A stretch of 64,000 nucleotides of DNA from Amycolatopsis jiangsuensis (GCF_014204865.1 NZ_JACHMG010000001.1:5730501-5794500), one strand, 5' to 3'; numbered from the stretch's first letter, positions 43,984-53,997 are shown. Program-made: numbers and translations. Notes: generated from the sequence alone by a model not told the origin.

Positions 43984-45972
43984 GTGGACGTCCTGTCGAT
44001 CGATTTCGGCACTTCGAGCACGGTCGGTGTGCTCTCGGCGTTCGGGCGTGGTCCTCGGGCCATCGAGATCGACGGTTCGGTCACCATGTCCTCGGCGGTC
44101 TACGCCACCGAGAATGGCGTGCTCGTCGTCGGGCAGGACGCCGAACGGCAGGCCAGGATCGACCCGAGCCGGTTCGAGCCGAGCCCGAAGCGGCGGATCG
44201 GCGACGGCGAACTGCTGCTCGGTGACCGGGTGGTTCCGGTCGTCGACGTGTTCGCCGCGGTGCTGCGCCGGATGGGCGAGGAGGTCGAGCGCCAGCTTTC
44301 CCGGCGCCCGGACGAGGTGCGCCTTTCGCATCCGGCGGGCTGGGGCACCTCGCGACAGGAGACGCTGCGGGCCGCTGCCGCCCAGGCCGGCTTCAGCGGT
44401 GTCCGGCTGGTGCCCGAGCCCGTCGCCGCGGCCGCGCACTACGCGTCGCTGGGTACCCGGATCGACGGTCCGCTCGCGGTCTACGACCTCGGTGCCGGAA
44501 CGTTCGACTGCGCGGTGGTCGGTCTCGGTGCCGGCGGATTCTCCGTCCTCGCCGAGGACGGACTTCCGGACCTGGGCAGTCTCGACATCGACCAGGCCCT
44601 GCTCGTCCACATCGGACGGTCGGTTTCGCACGCCGATCCCGCGCAGTGGCAACGATTGCTGCGTCCGCAGACCACCGCCGACCGGCGGCAGCGGCGGGCC
44701 CTGCTGCAGGACGTCCGTGATGCCAAGGAAAGCTTGTCCCGGCATTCGCAGACCGACGTGCCCATGCCAGATCCGTTCGGGGACGTGCTGGTCACCAGGG
44801 CGGAGCTGGAAGCACTCGTGCGGCCGAGCCTGTTGCGCAGCGCCGAACTGCTCGCCGCCATGATCCACCGCGCCGGTCTGACCCCGGCCCGGCTCGGCGG
44901 CGTCTACCTCGTCGGTGGCCCGAGCCGGATGCCACTGCTGGCCGACCTGGTCGGCCGGACCCTCGGCGTGGTCCCGACCACCCAGGACCAGCCCGAAACG
45001 GCGGTCGCTTTCGGTCTCCACCACGTCCCGCTGAGCGGAGCTGCGGCGGAAAGCCCTTACGCAGCCACCGCTCTGCCAGCTTCGCACCAGACGTCGCAGC
45101 AAGCTCCGGCGCAACCTCGACCCACGGCTTCCCAGCAGACCTCGCGGCAAACAACGGCGCAGCTCCAACCCATGGCGAAGCCGCAACCCTTGTCCCCACA
45201 GCACTTCTCCGGCATCGGACAGCCCTCGTCGCAAACCCAGCCCCAGCCCCAAACTCCGGCCCAAGTCCCGCAACCGTGGTCGCAGTCCGGCGGGTCGGGA
45301 GTTCCCTCCGCCGGGCCGGTCCGTAAGCCTGCGTCGAAGCCGAACCGCAAGCCGCTCCTGATCCTGGCCGTCGTTCTGCCGGTCGTGGTCGTCGCGGCGC
45401 TGGTCACCGTCTTCGCCACGCGCGGCGGAGGCCAGGACAACACGGCCGGCGCGAACACCGCCGCCGAAACCCCAGCTGCCGCGGGCACCCGGCTTTCGTC
45501 AGCCCAGAGTCCGGCGGGGCAGTCCGTGGCCGGATGCGATGATTCCGGGTCTTCGAAGCCGCGAGACGGACTGACGTCGTGCATGCGCCGGCTGGCCGGC
45601 ACCGTGGCGACCCGGGCGAGCTGTTCCGACGAGCCGGAGATCGCCGACAGCATCGGTGCCGGGCGGGCGGCGTTCTGCCGGTTCCCGCAGGGCAGTTACT
45701 CCGTCACCTATTACGAGGGCATCGAACTCGGCAAGATCGAACGGGGCGTGCGCAAGCAGCTGGACGGCCGGATCCTCGACCGCAGGTGGCACGTCGGCGA
45801 CCTGCGTGGCCGCTACATCGCCGGCATCGGCAAGAAAGCCGGCATGCTGTTCTTCCAGCCCGACGGTCTGGCGGTGACCGGAATGCTGTTCGACAACAGC
45901 GCGAACCACACCGAGCGGAAGCCCGAGGATCTCGTCCGCTATTTCGACAAGACCGTGTTGCCAGGTCAGTGA
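43984..45972 (+). CDS. Membrane-anchored Hsp70-family protein with extracytoplasmic domain
   Basis: Residues 1-360 form an Hsp70 nucleotide-binding domain: phosphate-1 DFGTSSTVGVL, phosphate-2 YDLGAGTFDCAVVG and adenosine motif YLVGGPSRMPLL. The substrate-binding domain of DnaK is absent. Instead come a Gln/Pro/Ser-rich linker (about 365-455), a membrane helix (about 457-478) and a roughly 180-residue outer domain with four cysteines (AGCDD, TSCMR, ASCSD, AFCRF). The GTG follows GAGGGGGAG. The layout suggests ATP-driven signalling or assembly across the membrane, but no role is known. Confidence 0.82.
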   Translation: MDVLSIDFGTSSTVGVLSAFGRGPRAIEIDGSVTMSSAVYATENGVLVVGQDAERQARIDPSRFEPSPKRRIGDGELLLGDRVVPVVDVFAAVLRRMGEEVERQLSRRPDEVRLSHPAGWGTSRQETLRAAAAQAGFSGVRLVPEPVAAAAHYASLGTRIDGPLAVYDLGAGTFDCAVVGLGAGGFSVLAEDGLPDLGSLDIDQALLVHIGRSVSHADPAQWQRLLRPQTTADRRQRRALLQDVRDAKESLSRHSQTDVPMPDPFGDVLVTRAELEALVRPSLLRSAELLAAMIHRAGLTPARLGGVYLVGGPSRMPLLADLVGRTLGVVPTTQDQPETAVAFGLHHVPLSGAAAESPYAATALPASHQTSQQAPAQPRPTASQQTSRQTTAQLQPMAKPQPLSPQHFSGIGQPSSQTQPQPQTPAQVPQPWSQSGGSGVPSAGPVRKPASKPNRKPLLILAVVLPVVVVAALVTVFATRGGGQDNTAGANTAAETPAAAGTRLSSAQSPAGQSVAGCDDSGSSKPRDGLTSCMRRLAGTVATRASCSDEPEIADSIGAGRAAFCRFPQGSYSVTYYEGIELGKIERGVRKQLDGRILDRRWHVGDLRGRYIAGIGKKAGMLFFQPDGLAVTGMLFDNSANHTERKPEDLVRYFDKTVLPGQ

Positions 45973-45978
45973 ACGCGG

Positions 45979-46587
45979 TCAGTGCAGTGTTCCGGACGGC
46001 ACGGTCACGTCCGTGGTGACCGTGCGCGCGGTGTCGACCAGAGCCTCGAGAGCTTTGGCCGATTCGGCGACCGCCAGGTCCTCGTCCGCGGGCACGTGCA
46101 CGAATCCGCCGCGCAGCCCGGTGAATTCCGTGGCCAGCAGGTGCATCAACCCGTAGAAGACCTGGTTGCACACATAGGTTCCGGCGGTGAACGACACCGC
46201 GGCCGGTACCCCGGCCGCTTCGATGGCCGCCACCGCCGCCTTCACCGGCAACGTCGTGAAATACGCCGCCGGGCCGTCCTCGATCACCGGGACATCGATC
46301 GGCTGCGCCCTGGCGTTGTCCGGAATCCGGGCGTCGACGAGGTTGATCGCCACCCGCTCCGGGGTCACCGCGTGACGGCCGTTCGCCAGCCCGCTGCAGA
46401 CGACCAGCGACGGCCGGTGCTGTTCGATCGCGGCACGCAGCGCCGGCAGCGCCGCGCCGAACTCACAGGGCAGTTCCACTGCCACCGTGTCGTTCCGGCG
46501 CGACGCCACCAGCGAAGCTGCCTGCCAGGAGGGGTTCGCGACCGCTCCGTCGAACGGCGCGAATCCCGTCAGCAGCACTGTCTTCAT
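45979..46587 (-). CDS. pcp: Pyroglutamyl-peptidase I (pyrrolidone-carboxylate peptidase)
   Basis: Cysteine peptidase (C15) that removes N-terminal pyroglutamate. The start VLLTGFAPFDGAVANPSW is the family signature; catalytic Cys lies in GTYVCNQVFYGLMH, His in GFVHVP, and Glu in the VTPERVAINL region. 202 residues. Its ATG overlaps the stop of the upstream M1 peptidase by four bases, giving a small peptide-processing operon. Confidence 0.94.
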   Translation of the reverse strand: MKTVLLTGFAPFDGAVANPSWQAASLVASRRNDTVAVELPCEFGAALPALRAAIEQHRPSLVVCSGLANGRHAVTPERVAINLVDARIPDNARAQPIDVPVIEDGPAAYFTTLPVKAAVAAIEAAGVPAAVSFTAGTYVCNQVFYGLMHLLATEFTGLRGGFVHVPADEDLAVAESAKALEALVDTARTVTTDVTVPSGTLH

Positions 46588-48029
46588 GCGGCCGGCTTCA
46601 GATCACCCGGGTAGAGGTACTGATCCGCGGGCTTGCCCGCACCGTAGACCCAGGCGTCGAAGAAGCCCTGCACGTCCTTGTGCGACACCGACTCCACGTA
46701 CTGCTGGAACTGCTGCATGTTCGCGTTTCCGTTGCGGTGCAACGCCGGCCACGTCTTGAGCACCCGGTCGAAGGCGTCCTGGCCGACGTACTTGCTCAGC
46801 GCGTGGAGCATCATCGGGCCCTTCGAGTACACGGACGTGAACTCGTTGCCTGCTCCCATGTCGTACAGCTTGCCGCTCCAGAACCTGTCGCTCTCGGAGG
46901 CAACCTGTTCGCGGTACTGGTCGTCGAGGTTCACGCCGTTCTTGGCCTCGTCCCACAGCCAGGTCGCGTAGGAGGCGAAGCACTCGTTCAGGCAGACGTC
47001 CTTCCAGTGGTCCACGGCCACCGTGTCGCCGTACCATTGGTGGGCGTTCTCGTGGACGATCGTGTCCACGTTCCCGGCGCGGCCCGAATAGATCGGCCGG
47101 CTCAGCGTTTCCAGGGAAAAGCCGATCGGTTCGGCGAGGAAGATGCCACCGGCGGCGTCCACCGGGTACTTGCCGAACTTCGTCTCCAGGAAGTCGAGGA
47201 TCTCCGGCAGCTTCGCCTCGGCCTGTTTGGTGGAGTCCGGAGTGCCCGGCGCGAACGCACTCACGATCGGCGTGCCGTCCTTGCGCTGCTGGCGGTCGAA
47301 AGTCCACTTGTCGATCGCGACAGTGGTCATGTACGGCGCCGTCGGCGTGTTCTCCGCCCATACGTGCGTGGTCCCACCGTCGGTGCGGTACGAACCCTTC
47401 TCCCGGCCGTTGGCGATCACGCCCCATTCGTCCGGCACCGTGATGGCGAGGTGGAACGTGGCCTTGTCGCGTGGGGTGTCGTTGACCGGGTACCAGGTGG
47501 TCGCCGACTTCGGTTCGCCCGCCGCGAACGCCCCGCCCGACTGGGCGAACTGCCAGCCGTTCTCGCCGAGCGCCGGATCGTCGATCGGCGCGGGCACGCC
47601 GTGGTAGGCGACCTCAGTGCGGAACGGCAGGCCCTTCAGCAGCGGCAGCCGGGGCGTGATCACCAGCTCGTGGTCGCCGGTGCGGGTGAACTTCGCGGGC
47701 AGGCCGTTCACGCGCACCGAGTCGACGGTGAGGCCCTTGAGGTCCAGGTCGAACGAGCTGAGCGACTGGGTCGCCCTGGCGGAGATGGTCTGCCGGCCGG
47801 TCAGCTGGTGGCTGTCCGGCGCGTAGGTGACCTTCAGGTCGTAGTCGGCCACGTCGTAGCCGCCGTTGCCGTCCTGCGGGTAGTAGCTGTCGCCGGCGCC
47901 GTCCGCGCCCGGTGTCGGCCGTCCCCAGCCGTCCTGCCCGGCGGAGGCGACTCCGGTGGCCAGGCTCAGCGTGGCGAGCGTGGCGGCGGCGGTCACCGTC
48001 GGGCGGCGCCAGCGGTTCGGGGCTCTCAT
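46584..48029 (-). CDS. Secreted M1 family metallopeptidase
   Basis: 481 residues with a Sec signal peptide (MRAPNRWRRP, hydrophobic core, ASA-GQ). The gluzincin motif is HENAHQWYGD with the third zinc ligand in NECFASYATW. It resembles other small secreted actinobacterial M1 peptidases (aminopeptidase-N type). It shares SGAGDSYYP-like and DGNGGYD motifs with the M1 lipoprotein at 58.7-60.1 kb. Translationally coupled to pcp. Confidence 0.93.
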   Translation of the reverse strand: MRAPNRWRRPTVTAAATLATLSLATGVASAGQDGWGRPTPGADGAGDSYYPQDGNGGYDVADYDLKVTYAPDSHQLTGRQTISARATQSLSSFDLDLKGLTVDSVRVNGLPAKFTRTGDHELVITPRLPLLKGLPFRTEVAYHGVPAPIDDPALGENGWQFAQSGGAFAAGEPKSATTWYPVNDTPRDKATFHLAITVPDEWGVIANGREKGSYRTDGGTTHVWAENTPTAPYMTTVAIDKWTFDRQQRKDGTPIVSAFAPGTPDSTKQAEAKLPEILDFLETKFGKYPVDAAGGIFLAEPIGFSLETLSRPIYSGRAGNVDTIVHENAHQWYGDTVAVDHWKDVCLNECFASYATWLWDEAKNGVNLDDQYREQVASESDRFWSGKLYDMGAGNEFTSVYSKGPMMLHALSKYVGQDAFDRVLKTWPALHRNGNANMQQFQQYVESVSHKDVQGFFDAWVYGAGKPADQYLYPGDLKPAA

Positions 48030-48173
48030 GGGCGCTCCTGTTCTGTCTGCGGTTCCCCGCAACGTATCGTTCCGGCCCGCCCGCCGGGCTCGGTCAGCGC
48101 GGATATGTCCGTAAAGTCCACACTTCCGTCGGGTGCTGCTCGTTCCCGGCCGTGTTCTGGAAAGCTGGACGGT

Positions 48174-51100
48174 GTGTACGTGGCGTTGCTGGGACCGTTG
48201 CGGGTGGCTGGGGCCGACGGCACACCGATCGACATCGGTGGTGCCCGGCTCCGCATGCTCCTGGCCCGGCTCGCGCTGGACGCTGGCCGTTCGGTGCCGG
48301 TCGACGTGCTGATCGACGGTCTCTGGGGCGACCAACCGCCTGCCGAGGCGGGCAACGCACTGCAGTCGCTGGTCTCGCGGCTGCGCCGGGTGCTGCGGCC
48401 GGCCGGTGCGGAGCTGGAATCCGGCCCGGGTGGATACCGGCTCGCCGTACCCGCCGACGCGGTCGACGTGCACCGCTTCGAGCAGTTGGCCACCGAGGGG
48501 CGTACGGAACTGATCGCCGGGCGGGACTCGCGGGCTGCCGAGGCGCTGCGCGAGGCCGTGGACCTGTGGCGTGGTGCCGCGCTCGCGGACGTGCTCGACG
48601 CGCCGTTCGCCGCCGGGCCCGCGCGGCGTCTGGACGACCGGCACGCGGAGGTTTCCGAGGATCGGTTCGAAGCCGAGTTGCGGCTGGGCCGGCATGCCGA
48701 GGTGCTCGCCGACCTGACCGCCGCCGTTTTCCGGCACCCGTTGCGGGAGCGGCTGGTCGGCCTGCGGATCCGCGCGTTGTGCGCCTCGGGCCGGCAGGCG
48801 GACGCGCTCCTCGCCTACGAGGCCACGCGCGTCGTGCTGGCCGACGAGCTGGGCGTGGATCCGTCCGCGGAGCTGCAGGACGTGCACCTGCGGGCCTTGC
48901 GCGGTGAGTTCGCGCCGGTACCCACTGTGGTGGATCGGCTGCCGCAGCGGCTGACCAGCTTCATCGGCCGGACGGACGAGCTGAAGCTGCTGGCCGAGCT
49001 GCTCGATGACGCCCGGCTGGTGACGCTCGTCGGCCCCGGAGGGGCCGGCAAGACGCGGCTCGCCACCGAGGCGGCGTCTCGGCATCCCGCGCACGCGCGG
49101 GGCCGGGTGTGGTTCGTACCGCTCGCCGGGGTGCGTGACGGCGCGGACGTGCTCGGAGCGCTGCTGACCGCACTGGAGGTCCGCGAGGCGCGGGTGGGCG
49201 AAACCGAGGTGCTGCGCCGTCCGACGGACCTGGTGGAGCACGCCGTGGAGGCGTTGTCCGGCGCGGAATCGTTGCTGGTGCTGGACAACTGCGAGCACGT
49301 GATCGACACCGCTGCCCGGTTGCTGGACGACCTGCTGCTGCGGGTGCCGGGGCTGCGGGTGCTCGCCACCAGCCGGGAGCCGCTCGCGATCACCGGGGAA
49401 GCGCTGTGCCCGCTCGGCCCGCTGCCGGTGCCCGAAGAATCGGCCCTGCCCGGTGAGGTGGGCGCGCTCGATTCCGCGCGGCTCTTCCTCGACCGCGCGG
49501 TGGCGGTGCGGCCGGGATTCCGCCTTGACGAGTCCACAGTGGAGAAAGTGACGCAGATCTGCCGGCGGCTCGACGGGATGCCACTCGCCTTGGAGCTGGC
49601 CGCCGCGCGGTTGCGTTCGATGACCGCCGGCCAGATCGCCGAACGGCTCGACGACCGGTTCCGCCTGCTGAGCACCGGCAGCCGCACCGCGTTGCCACGG
49701 CAGCGCACGTTGCGTGCCGTGGTCGAGTGGAGCTGGGATCTGCTCACCGATACCGAACTGCTGCTGGCCAGGCGGCTGGCTGTGTTCGCGTCGAGTTTCG
49801 ACGAAGCGGCAGTGGACGCCGTGTGCGCGGACGAGCAGTTGCCCGCGTCGGAAGTGGTCTATGTCCTCGGCTCACTGATCGAGAAGTCTATTGTAGACAC
49901 TGTCGGCACGCGGTACCGGATGTTGGAAACCCTGCGTGCCTACGCGGCCGACCGGCTCTCCGCCTCCGGTGAAGGCGATCGGTTCCGTGCGGCGATGGTG
50001 GCCTACTACCTGGAGCTGGCCGAGCGTACCGAGCCTTTGCTGCGCGCCAGGGAACAGATCACCGCAATCGCGGTGTTCGAAACCGAGAACGACAACCTGA
50101 ACACAGCCTTGCGCGCGGCAGTCGAGAAGGGCGACGGGGATTCCGCGGGGCGGTTGCTGTTCGCGATGTTCTGGTACCTCACCGTGCTCGGTCAGAGTGA
50201 GCGCGCGGAGTCCTTCGTGGCGGATGTGCTCGGGCTGGGTGATCGGTTGCCGCCGTACGTCGCCGCGAGCCTGAAGCTGAGCCAGGTCATGTTGTGGTCC
50301 AACGGTGACCCACAGCAGATGGGCGATGTCGGCGACCTGGTGGAGGAGTGCGTGCGCACGGGCGCGGTGTCCCGGAGCCGGTGGCTCGCGGTGGCCCTGC
50401 CGGTGGTGGCCTACGTCGGCGGGCACCCGGACCTGGCGCGCCGGGAGATCCGCCGGTCGATCTCCGGTGCGGACGCCTGGGGCCGTGCCGCCGGGCACTG
50501 GGCGGAAAGCTTCCTGCTGGCCGATGCGGGAGACCTGGCCGCTTCCGCCGAGGCAAGGGAGCGCGCGCACGCGGGTTTCGCCGAGGTCGGCGACCGCTGG
50601 GGTCTCGCCATGACATACAGCTTCCGCGCGTCGGACCTTTCCCAGCACGGTGACCACGACGGTGCGGTCGCCGCCTACACCGAGGGGCTGCGGCTGGCGT
50701 TGGAGCTGCGTTCGCATGACGACGTCGTCCAGCAGTGGTGGCGGCTGGCGCTGGAGCGTTCCCGCGCCGGCGACCACGCGGGCGCGCGGCGGGAACTCGA
50801 CGCCGCGCACCACTACGCCGAGAGAGCGGGAAGCCGTCAGCTGCAGGTGATCCTGTTGCTGGGCTACGAAGCAGTGGCGGTGCGCGAGGGCGAGGTCGCG
50901 CGGGCCCGTGAGCTGCATCGAGAAATCCTGGACGCGCAGGAGAAGTGGCCGTTCCCGGGTCCCGGCTTCGAAAAGGAGTGGCTGGGCTCCTATGAGGCGG
51001 CCCTTCTGATCGCCGAAGAAAAGCCGGACGAAGCCGAAACCTTCGCGGTCGGCGCACTGCGCGCGGCCGCCCGCCGCACAGACATGCCCCAACTGGCCGA

Positions 51101-51356
51101 GGCGGTCGAAGTGCTGGCGAGGATCCGTTACCTGCAAGGGAAACTGGGTGAAGCGGCGGAGAACCTGTCCTTGGCCGCCGTGGTGTGCGGCCGGCTTGAC
51201 CTGGGCAGTCCAGAAATCCGCGAGCTGATCGAAAACCTGCGACGCGACCTCGACCCTGCCCGATTCGAAGAACTCTCGACCTCCGCGCTCCGCATACCGC
51301 GTGCGGAGGCCATCGAGCAACTGTTGTCCGAATTGGACGGTGGGTCAGGACCGTAG
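48174..51356 (+). CDS. AfsR/SARP-type regulator with NB-ARC and TPR domains
   Basis: About 1060 residues. An OmpR-type winged helix (1-90, VALLGPLRVAGADG) and a BTAD domain (about 97-245) form the SARP part. A P-loop NTPase with LVGPGGAGKTRLA (about 285) and LLVLDNCEHVID (Walker B) follows, then a long TPR-like helical part. Such proteins activate secondary-metabolite or stress genes in response to ATP and partner signals. The GTG at 48174 begins the DNA-binding domain directly. Its 3' end overlaps the convergent espG-like gene by 12 bp. Confidence 0.9.
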   Translation: MYVALLGPLRVAGADGTPIDIGGARLRMLLARLALDAGRSVPVDVLIDGLWGDQPPAEAGNALQSLVSRLRRVLRPAGAELESGPGGYRLAVPADAVDVHRFEQLATEGRTELIAGRDSRAAEALREAVDLWRGAALADVLDAPFAAGPARRLDDRHAEVSEDRFEAELRLGRHAEVLADLTAAVFRHPLRERLVGLRIRALCASGRQADALLAYEATRVVLADELGVDPSAELQDVHLRALRGEFAPVPTVVDRLPQRLTSFIGRTDELKLLAELLDDARLVTLVGPGGAGKTRLATEAASRHPAHARGRVWFVPLAGVRDGADVLGALLTALEVREARVGETEVLRRPTDLVEHAVEALSGAESLLVLDNCEHVIDTAARLLDDLLLRVPGLRVLATSREPLAITGEALCPLGPLPVPEESALPGEVGALDSARLFLDRAVAVRPGFRLDESTVEKVTQICRRLDGMPLALELAAARLRSMTAGQIAERLDDRFRLLSTGSRTALPRQRTLRAVVEWSWDLLTDTELLLARRLAVFASSFDEAAVDAVCADEQLPASEVVYVLGSLIEKSIVDTVGTRYRMLETLRAYAADRLSASGEGDRFRAAMVAYYLELAERTEPLLRAREQITAIAVFETENDNLNTALRAAVEKGDGDSAGRLLFAMFWYLTVLGQSERAESFVADVLGLGDRLPPYVAASLKLSQVMLWSNGDPQQMGDVGDLVEECVRTGAVSRSRWLAVALPVVAYVGGHPDLARREIRRSISGADAWGRAAGHWAESFLLADAGDLAASAEARERAHAGFAEVGDRWGLAMTYSFRASDLSQHGDHDGAVAAYTEGLRLALELRSHDDVVQQWWRLALERSRAGDHAGARRELDAAHHYAERAGSRQLQVILLLGYEAVAVREGEVARARELHREILDAQEKWPFPGPGFEKEWLGSYEAALLIAEEKPDEAETFAVGALRAAARRTDMPQLAEAVEVLARIRYLQGKLGEAAENLSLAAVVCGRLDLGSPEIRELIENLRRDLDPARFEELSTSALRIPRAEAIEQLLSELDGGSGP

Positions 51357-52067
51357 TGCTGCTTCGATGGTACGCAGTATCCGGGTCAGATCGTCCGCAC
51401 TCGCCGGGCTGATGCTGAGCCAGCCGTTCGTGACTGTGGCACTGATACGCCCTTGCTCGGTGTCGATCCAGTAAGGCGGATGTTCGTTGCGGACCCGGTC
51501 ACTGCCGCGGCGGATGGCCACGTACAACCGTCCTACGTGGACACGTGGAGCCTGCATCCACTCGACTGCTCGCCGCGCGTCACGGGCGCTGCCGGTACGC
51601 GTGGGTGGTGCTTCACCATTCACCACCGCGGTGTAGTCCTGTTTCGAACACGACAGAGAGTGCAGCCTCGGCACCGGTGGGGTGTCCGGCAGGGCGGAAA
51701 CCAGATCCCGGGGAGCGGTCTCGGCCGAACTGGGGTGAAGCGTGACGGTCTCGTCGTCGGCGATGGCGAGGACCGCGTCGCGGCCGCGGGAAGCGACCTG
51801 GACGGTGAAGTCGCGATCACGGATCCGCGCCCAGCAGTAGTGGTCGACGGCGGGTCGCTGCAGGAGCGCGATCACGTCGGCGAAATCGCGGGACTGCCAT
51901 CCGGTGCCGGCGAGTTCCCGCTCGGCCTGCTCGTCGAGCCGGCGTTCCTCATCCGGCGGATACCACTTTTCGCCACCGATCAGGGTCGGGTGGAGTTCGT
52001 TGCCGTCGAGGCGCCGGACGAGGTTCTGGTAGGTCGCCCGGCGCAGTCGCAGGGGTGCACGCAGCAC
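51345..52067 (-). CDS. EspG-like ESX secretion-associated protein, second cassette
   Basis: 240 residues. The N-terminus (APLRLRRATYQNLVRRLDG) and the C-terminal part (PYWIDTEQGRISATV, then SISPASADDLTRILRTIE) follow the EspG layout, more divergent than the two at 17-19 kb. It starts with GTG two bases after the WXG/PPE-like gene's stop, so it is the likely chaperone for that protein. Confidence 0.78.
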   Translation of the reverse strand: MLRAPLRLRRATYQNLVRRLDGNELHPTLIGGEKWYPPDEERRLDEQAERELAGTGWQSRDFADVIALLQRPAVDHYCWARIRDRDFTVQVASRGRDAVLAIADDETVTLHPSSAETAPRDLVSALPDTPPVPRLHSLSCSKQDYTAVVNGEAPPTRTGSARDARRAVEWMQAPRVHVGRLYVAIRRGSDRVRNEHPPYWIDTEQGRISATVTNGWLSISPASADDLTRILRTIEAALRS

Positions 52068-52069
52068 GG

Positions 52070-53377
52070 TCAGGCTCCGATGGTGGGCGGAGTCGGGCGC
52101 ATGCCGTCGGGGTATCCGCCGAACAGCTCGTCGGCGTCCTGGTCGGGGAGGGTGACTTTCCGCTGGTGTTCCTCGTCCTCGGTGCCCTTGCCCTTGCCGG
52201 CACCGGTGCCCATGCCGGCCATCCCCGAGCTGCCCTTCGCGCCCGCCGAACCGGCGCCGCCTGGCCGCGCGACGCTCTGCCCACCGGGCAAGCCGTTGCC
52301 GGTGCGGCCGCCTTCCCCGAGCTGCTGGCCGCCGCCGAACCGAGAACCGGCGCCGCTCCCGCCGGCGCCGCTCCCGCGGGCACCCCCGCTACCTCCGTTG
52401 CCGAGTCCGCCGACGGAGCCGCGTCCGCCGCTGCCGATTCCGCCGCCAAGCCCGCCCCCGCCGACGGAGCCGGGTCCGCCGAGCCCGCCGGTCGGGGTGA
52501 AGCCGGAATCCGATCCGCCGCCTGCGGGCCCGAACGTCGGCAACAGACCGGTACCGAACCCGGGCGCGTTGCTGATCGGCGGCTTCGTTGGCGATGGCGG
52601 GTACCCCGCGATGGACGTGCCGTCTTCCGGCCCCCGACCGGACACCGGCAGGTCACCGCTGCCGGTTGTGCCGGGCGCGACACCATGCGGAGCCGGGCTG
52701 GTGACCGTGCCATGGTTGTCCGCACCAGGTGACCCGGAGTCGGCCGGGCTGTTTCCGCTGTGGTCACCGGGCATTGCACCGTGACGGCCGTGGGATCCGC
52801 TGCCTCCGGCGGTGATCCCGCCTGCTCCGCCCGGCCCGTTCGACGCGGCCCCCACGGCGAGTCCGGCCGGTGCCGCGTTCAGTACCGGGTAGTCCTTGGC
52901 GGCGGCGTTGCGATTGCCGTCGGTGGTGGCGTAGTAGGAGCCGTAGGCTGCCTTGTTGTTCTTGTCGTCGGTGTCCCACTGCGCGGCGGCCTTCTCCGAA
53001 TCACTCGCGCCGAACGGCAGATAACTGGCCAGATCGTCGGTACTGGGCCGATTCGCGGCGATTTTCACGAGTTTGTTCAGGGTCCCGTGAAACCCGGAAT
53101 TCTGTGCCGTGATGGACTGCGCACTACGCTCGAGATCCTGCGAAGCCTGCTGGGACGTCTGAATCAACGGCGTCAGCCCGGCCTGCGCCTTGCCGGACGC
53201 GTCGCCTTCCCACGCACTGTCGAGCTTCCCCTGCAGCTTCGCGATCCGGGTGACCAGATCCTCGTGCGCCCCCTTGAGCGCCTCGGCCGCCAACTGCCCG
53301 CTGTCCAGCGGCCCGGTGTTGCCGCCGTAACGGTGCATTCTCTCGTAGACCTCGGCCCCGGTATACCCGTCCGGCAT
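52070..53377 (-). CDS. WXG/PPE-like putative T7SS substrate with Gly-rich linker and acidic C-terminal signature
   Basis: 435 residues. The N-terminal helical domain (1-165) has the WXG turn S-A-W-E-G-D-A-S. A long Gly/Pro/Ser-rich stretch (about 190-390) follows. The C-terminus holds GTEDEEHQRKV and D-Q-D-A-D-E-L-F-G, ending P-T-P-P-T-I-G-A. This matches the tail of the PPE-like protein at 15.9-17.3 kb (EDEEH, DDAFG, PPPVIG). The ATG overlaps the lipoprotein stop (TGATG). No signal peptide. Secretion is inferred. Confidence 0.75.
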   Translation of the reverse strand: MPDGYTGAEVYERMHRYGGNTGPLDSGQLAAEALKGAHEDLVTRIAKLQGKLDSAWEGDASGKAQAGLTPLIQTSQQASQDLERSAQSITAQNSGFHGTLNKLVKIAANRPSTDDLASYLPFGASDSEKAAAQWDTDDKNNKAAYGSYYATTDGNRNAAAKDYPVLNAAPAGLAVGAASNGPGGAGGITAGGSGSHGRHGAMPGDHSGNSPADSGSPGADNHGTVTSPAPHGVAPGTTGSGDLPVSGRGPEDGTSIAGYPPSPTKPPISNAPGFGTGLLPTFGPAGGGSDSGFTPTGGLGGPGSVGGGGLGGGIGSGGRGSVGGLGNGGSGGARGSGAGGSGAGSRFGGGQQLGEGGRTGNGLPGGQSVARPGGAGSAGAKGSSGMAGMGTGAGKGKGTEDEEHQRKVTLPDQDADELFGGYPDGMRPTPPTIGA

Positions 53378-53997
53378 CAGTGGCCCCCCTTTTGCAGGTA
53401 GCTGACTACGAAACCAGCGACCTTTTTTCCCACTTCGCAGCTGTCGGCAAAAGGACTCTTTAGGCCGTCGAGCGAGACTGTCATGGTGTACGAAAGATCG
53501 TCGCGCAGGCCGACGGCCAACGCGCAGAGACCAGGCGGTGGGTTGTCCGCATTGTCGTAGAAGACGCCCGGGTAACCGTCGACCGTGAAGGGTTGGAACT
53601 TTGTCAACCCACCGCTTTGCTGCCTGCCGTAGAGGCCACTGATACCGCCGTGACTGGGATCCTTGGTGAAAACGGTGGCGGTGACACCCGTGGGCGACTC
53701 CTGTGTATCGAAACGCCATGTGCAGGTCGGCCCCGTTGGGCCGTCCGGCTTCGGATCTGTGCTTTTGAATGGGGCACCGAGGCTGGTGACCTGGTCCGCC
53801 GTCATGGCGGCGCAGGGGGTCGTCTCCAATGGCGTGGGGTCCAGTGGTGCCGGAACCGGCGGCGCCCCGAATCGGAGACCGGCGGACGACGTTGCCGGCG
53901 GTGCTGTGGGGGTGGCGTTCCCGGTCGAGCCGGAGCAACCGCCGAGCGCAGCGGTGACGGCGAGCAGGCTCAGTGCGATGGGGCGGAAGTTAGGCAT
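53377..53997 (-). CDS. DUF3558 family lipoprotein
   Basis: 206 residues with lipoprotein signal MPNFRPIALSLLAVTAALGGC (lipobox L-G-G-C). The mature part has the DUF3558 hallmarks: CAAMTADQVTSLG near the start, CTWRFDT, and a C-terminal pair LCALAV and DSCEVGKKVA. These lipoproteins are common in Pseudonocardiaceae, often beside T7SS accessory genes; function unknown. Overlaps the genes on both sides. Confidence 0.88.
   Translation of the reverse strand: MPNFRPIALSLLAVTAALGGCSGSTGNATPTAPPATSSAGLRFGAPPVPAPLDPTPLETTPCAAMTADQVTSLGAPFKSTDPKPDGPTGPTCTWRFDTQESPTGVTATVFTKDPSHGGISGLYGRQQSGGLTKFQPFTVDGYPGVFYDNADNPPPGLCALAVGLRDDLSYTMTVSLDGLKSPFADSCEVGKKVAGFVVSYLQKGGH

Noticed and set aside
46680-48173. 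Extension of the AfsR-type protein by about 500 residues upstream
   Set aside because: That part is antisense to the secreted M1 peptidase and has shadow composition; the DNA-binding domain begins at the GTG at 48174.
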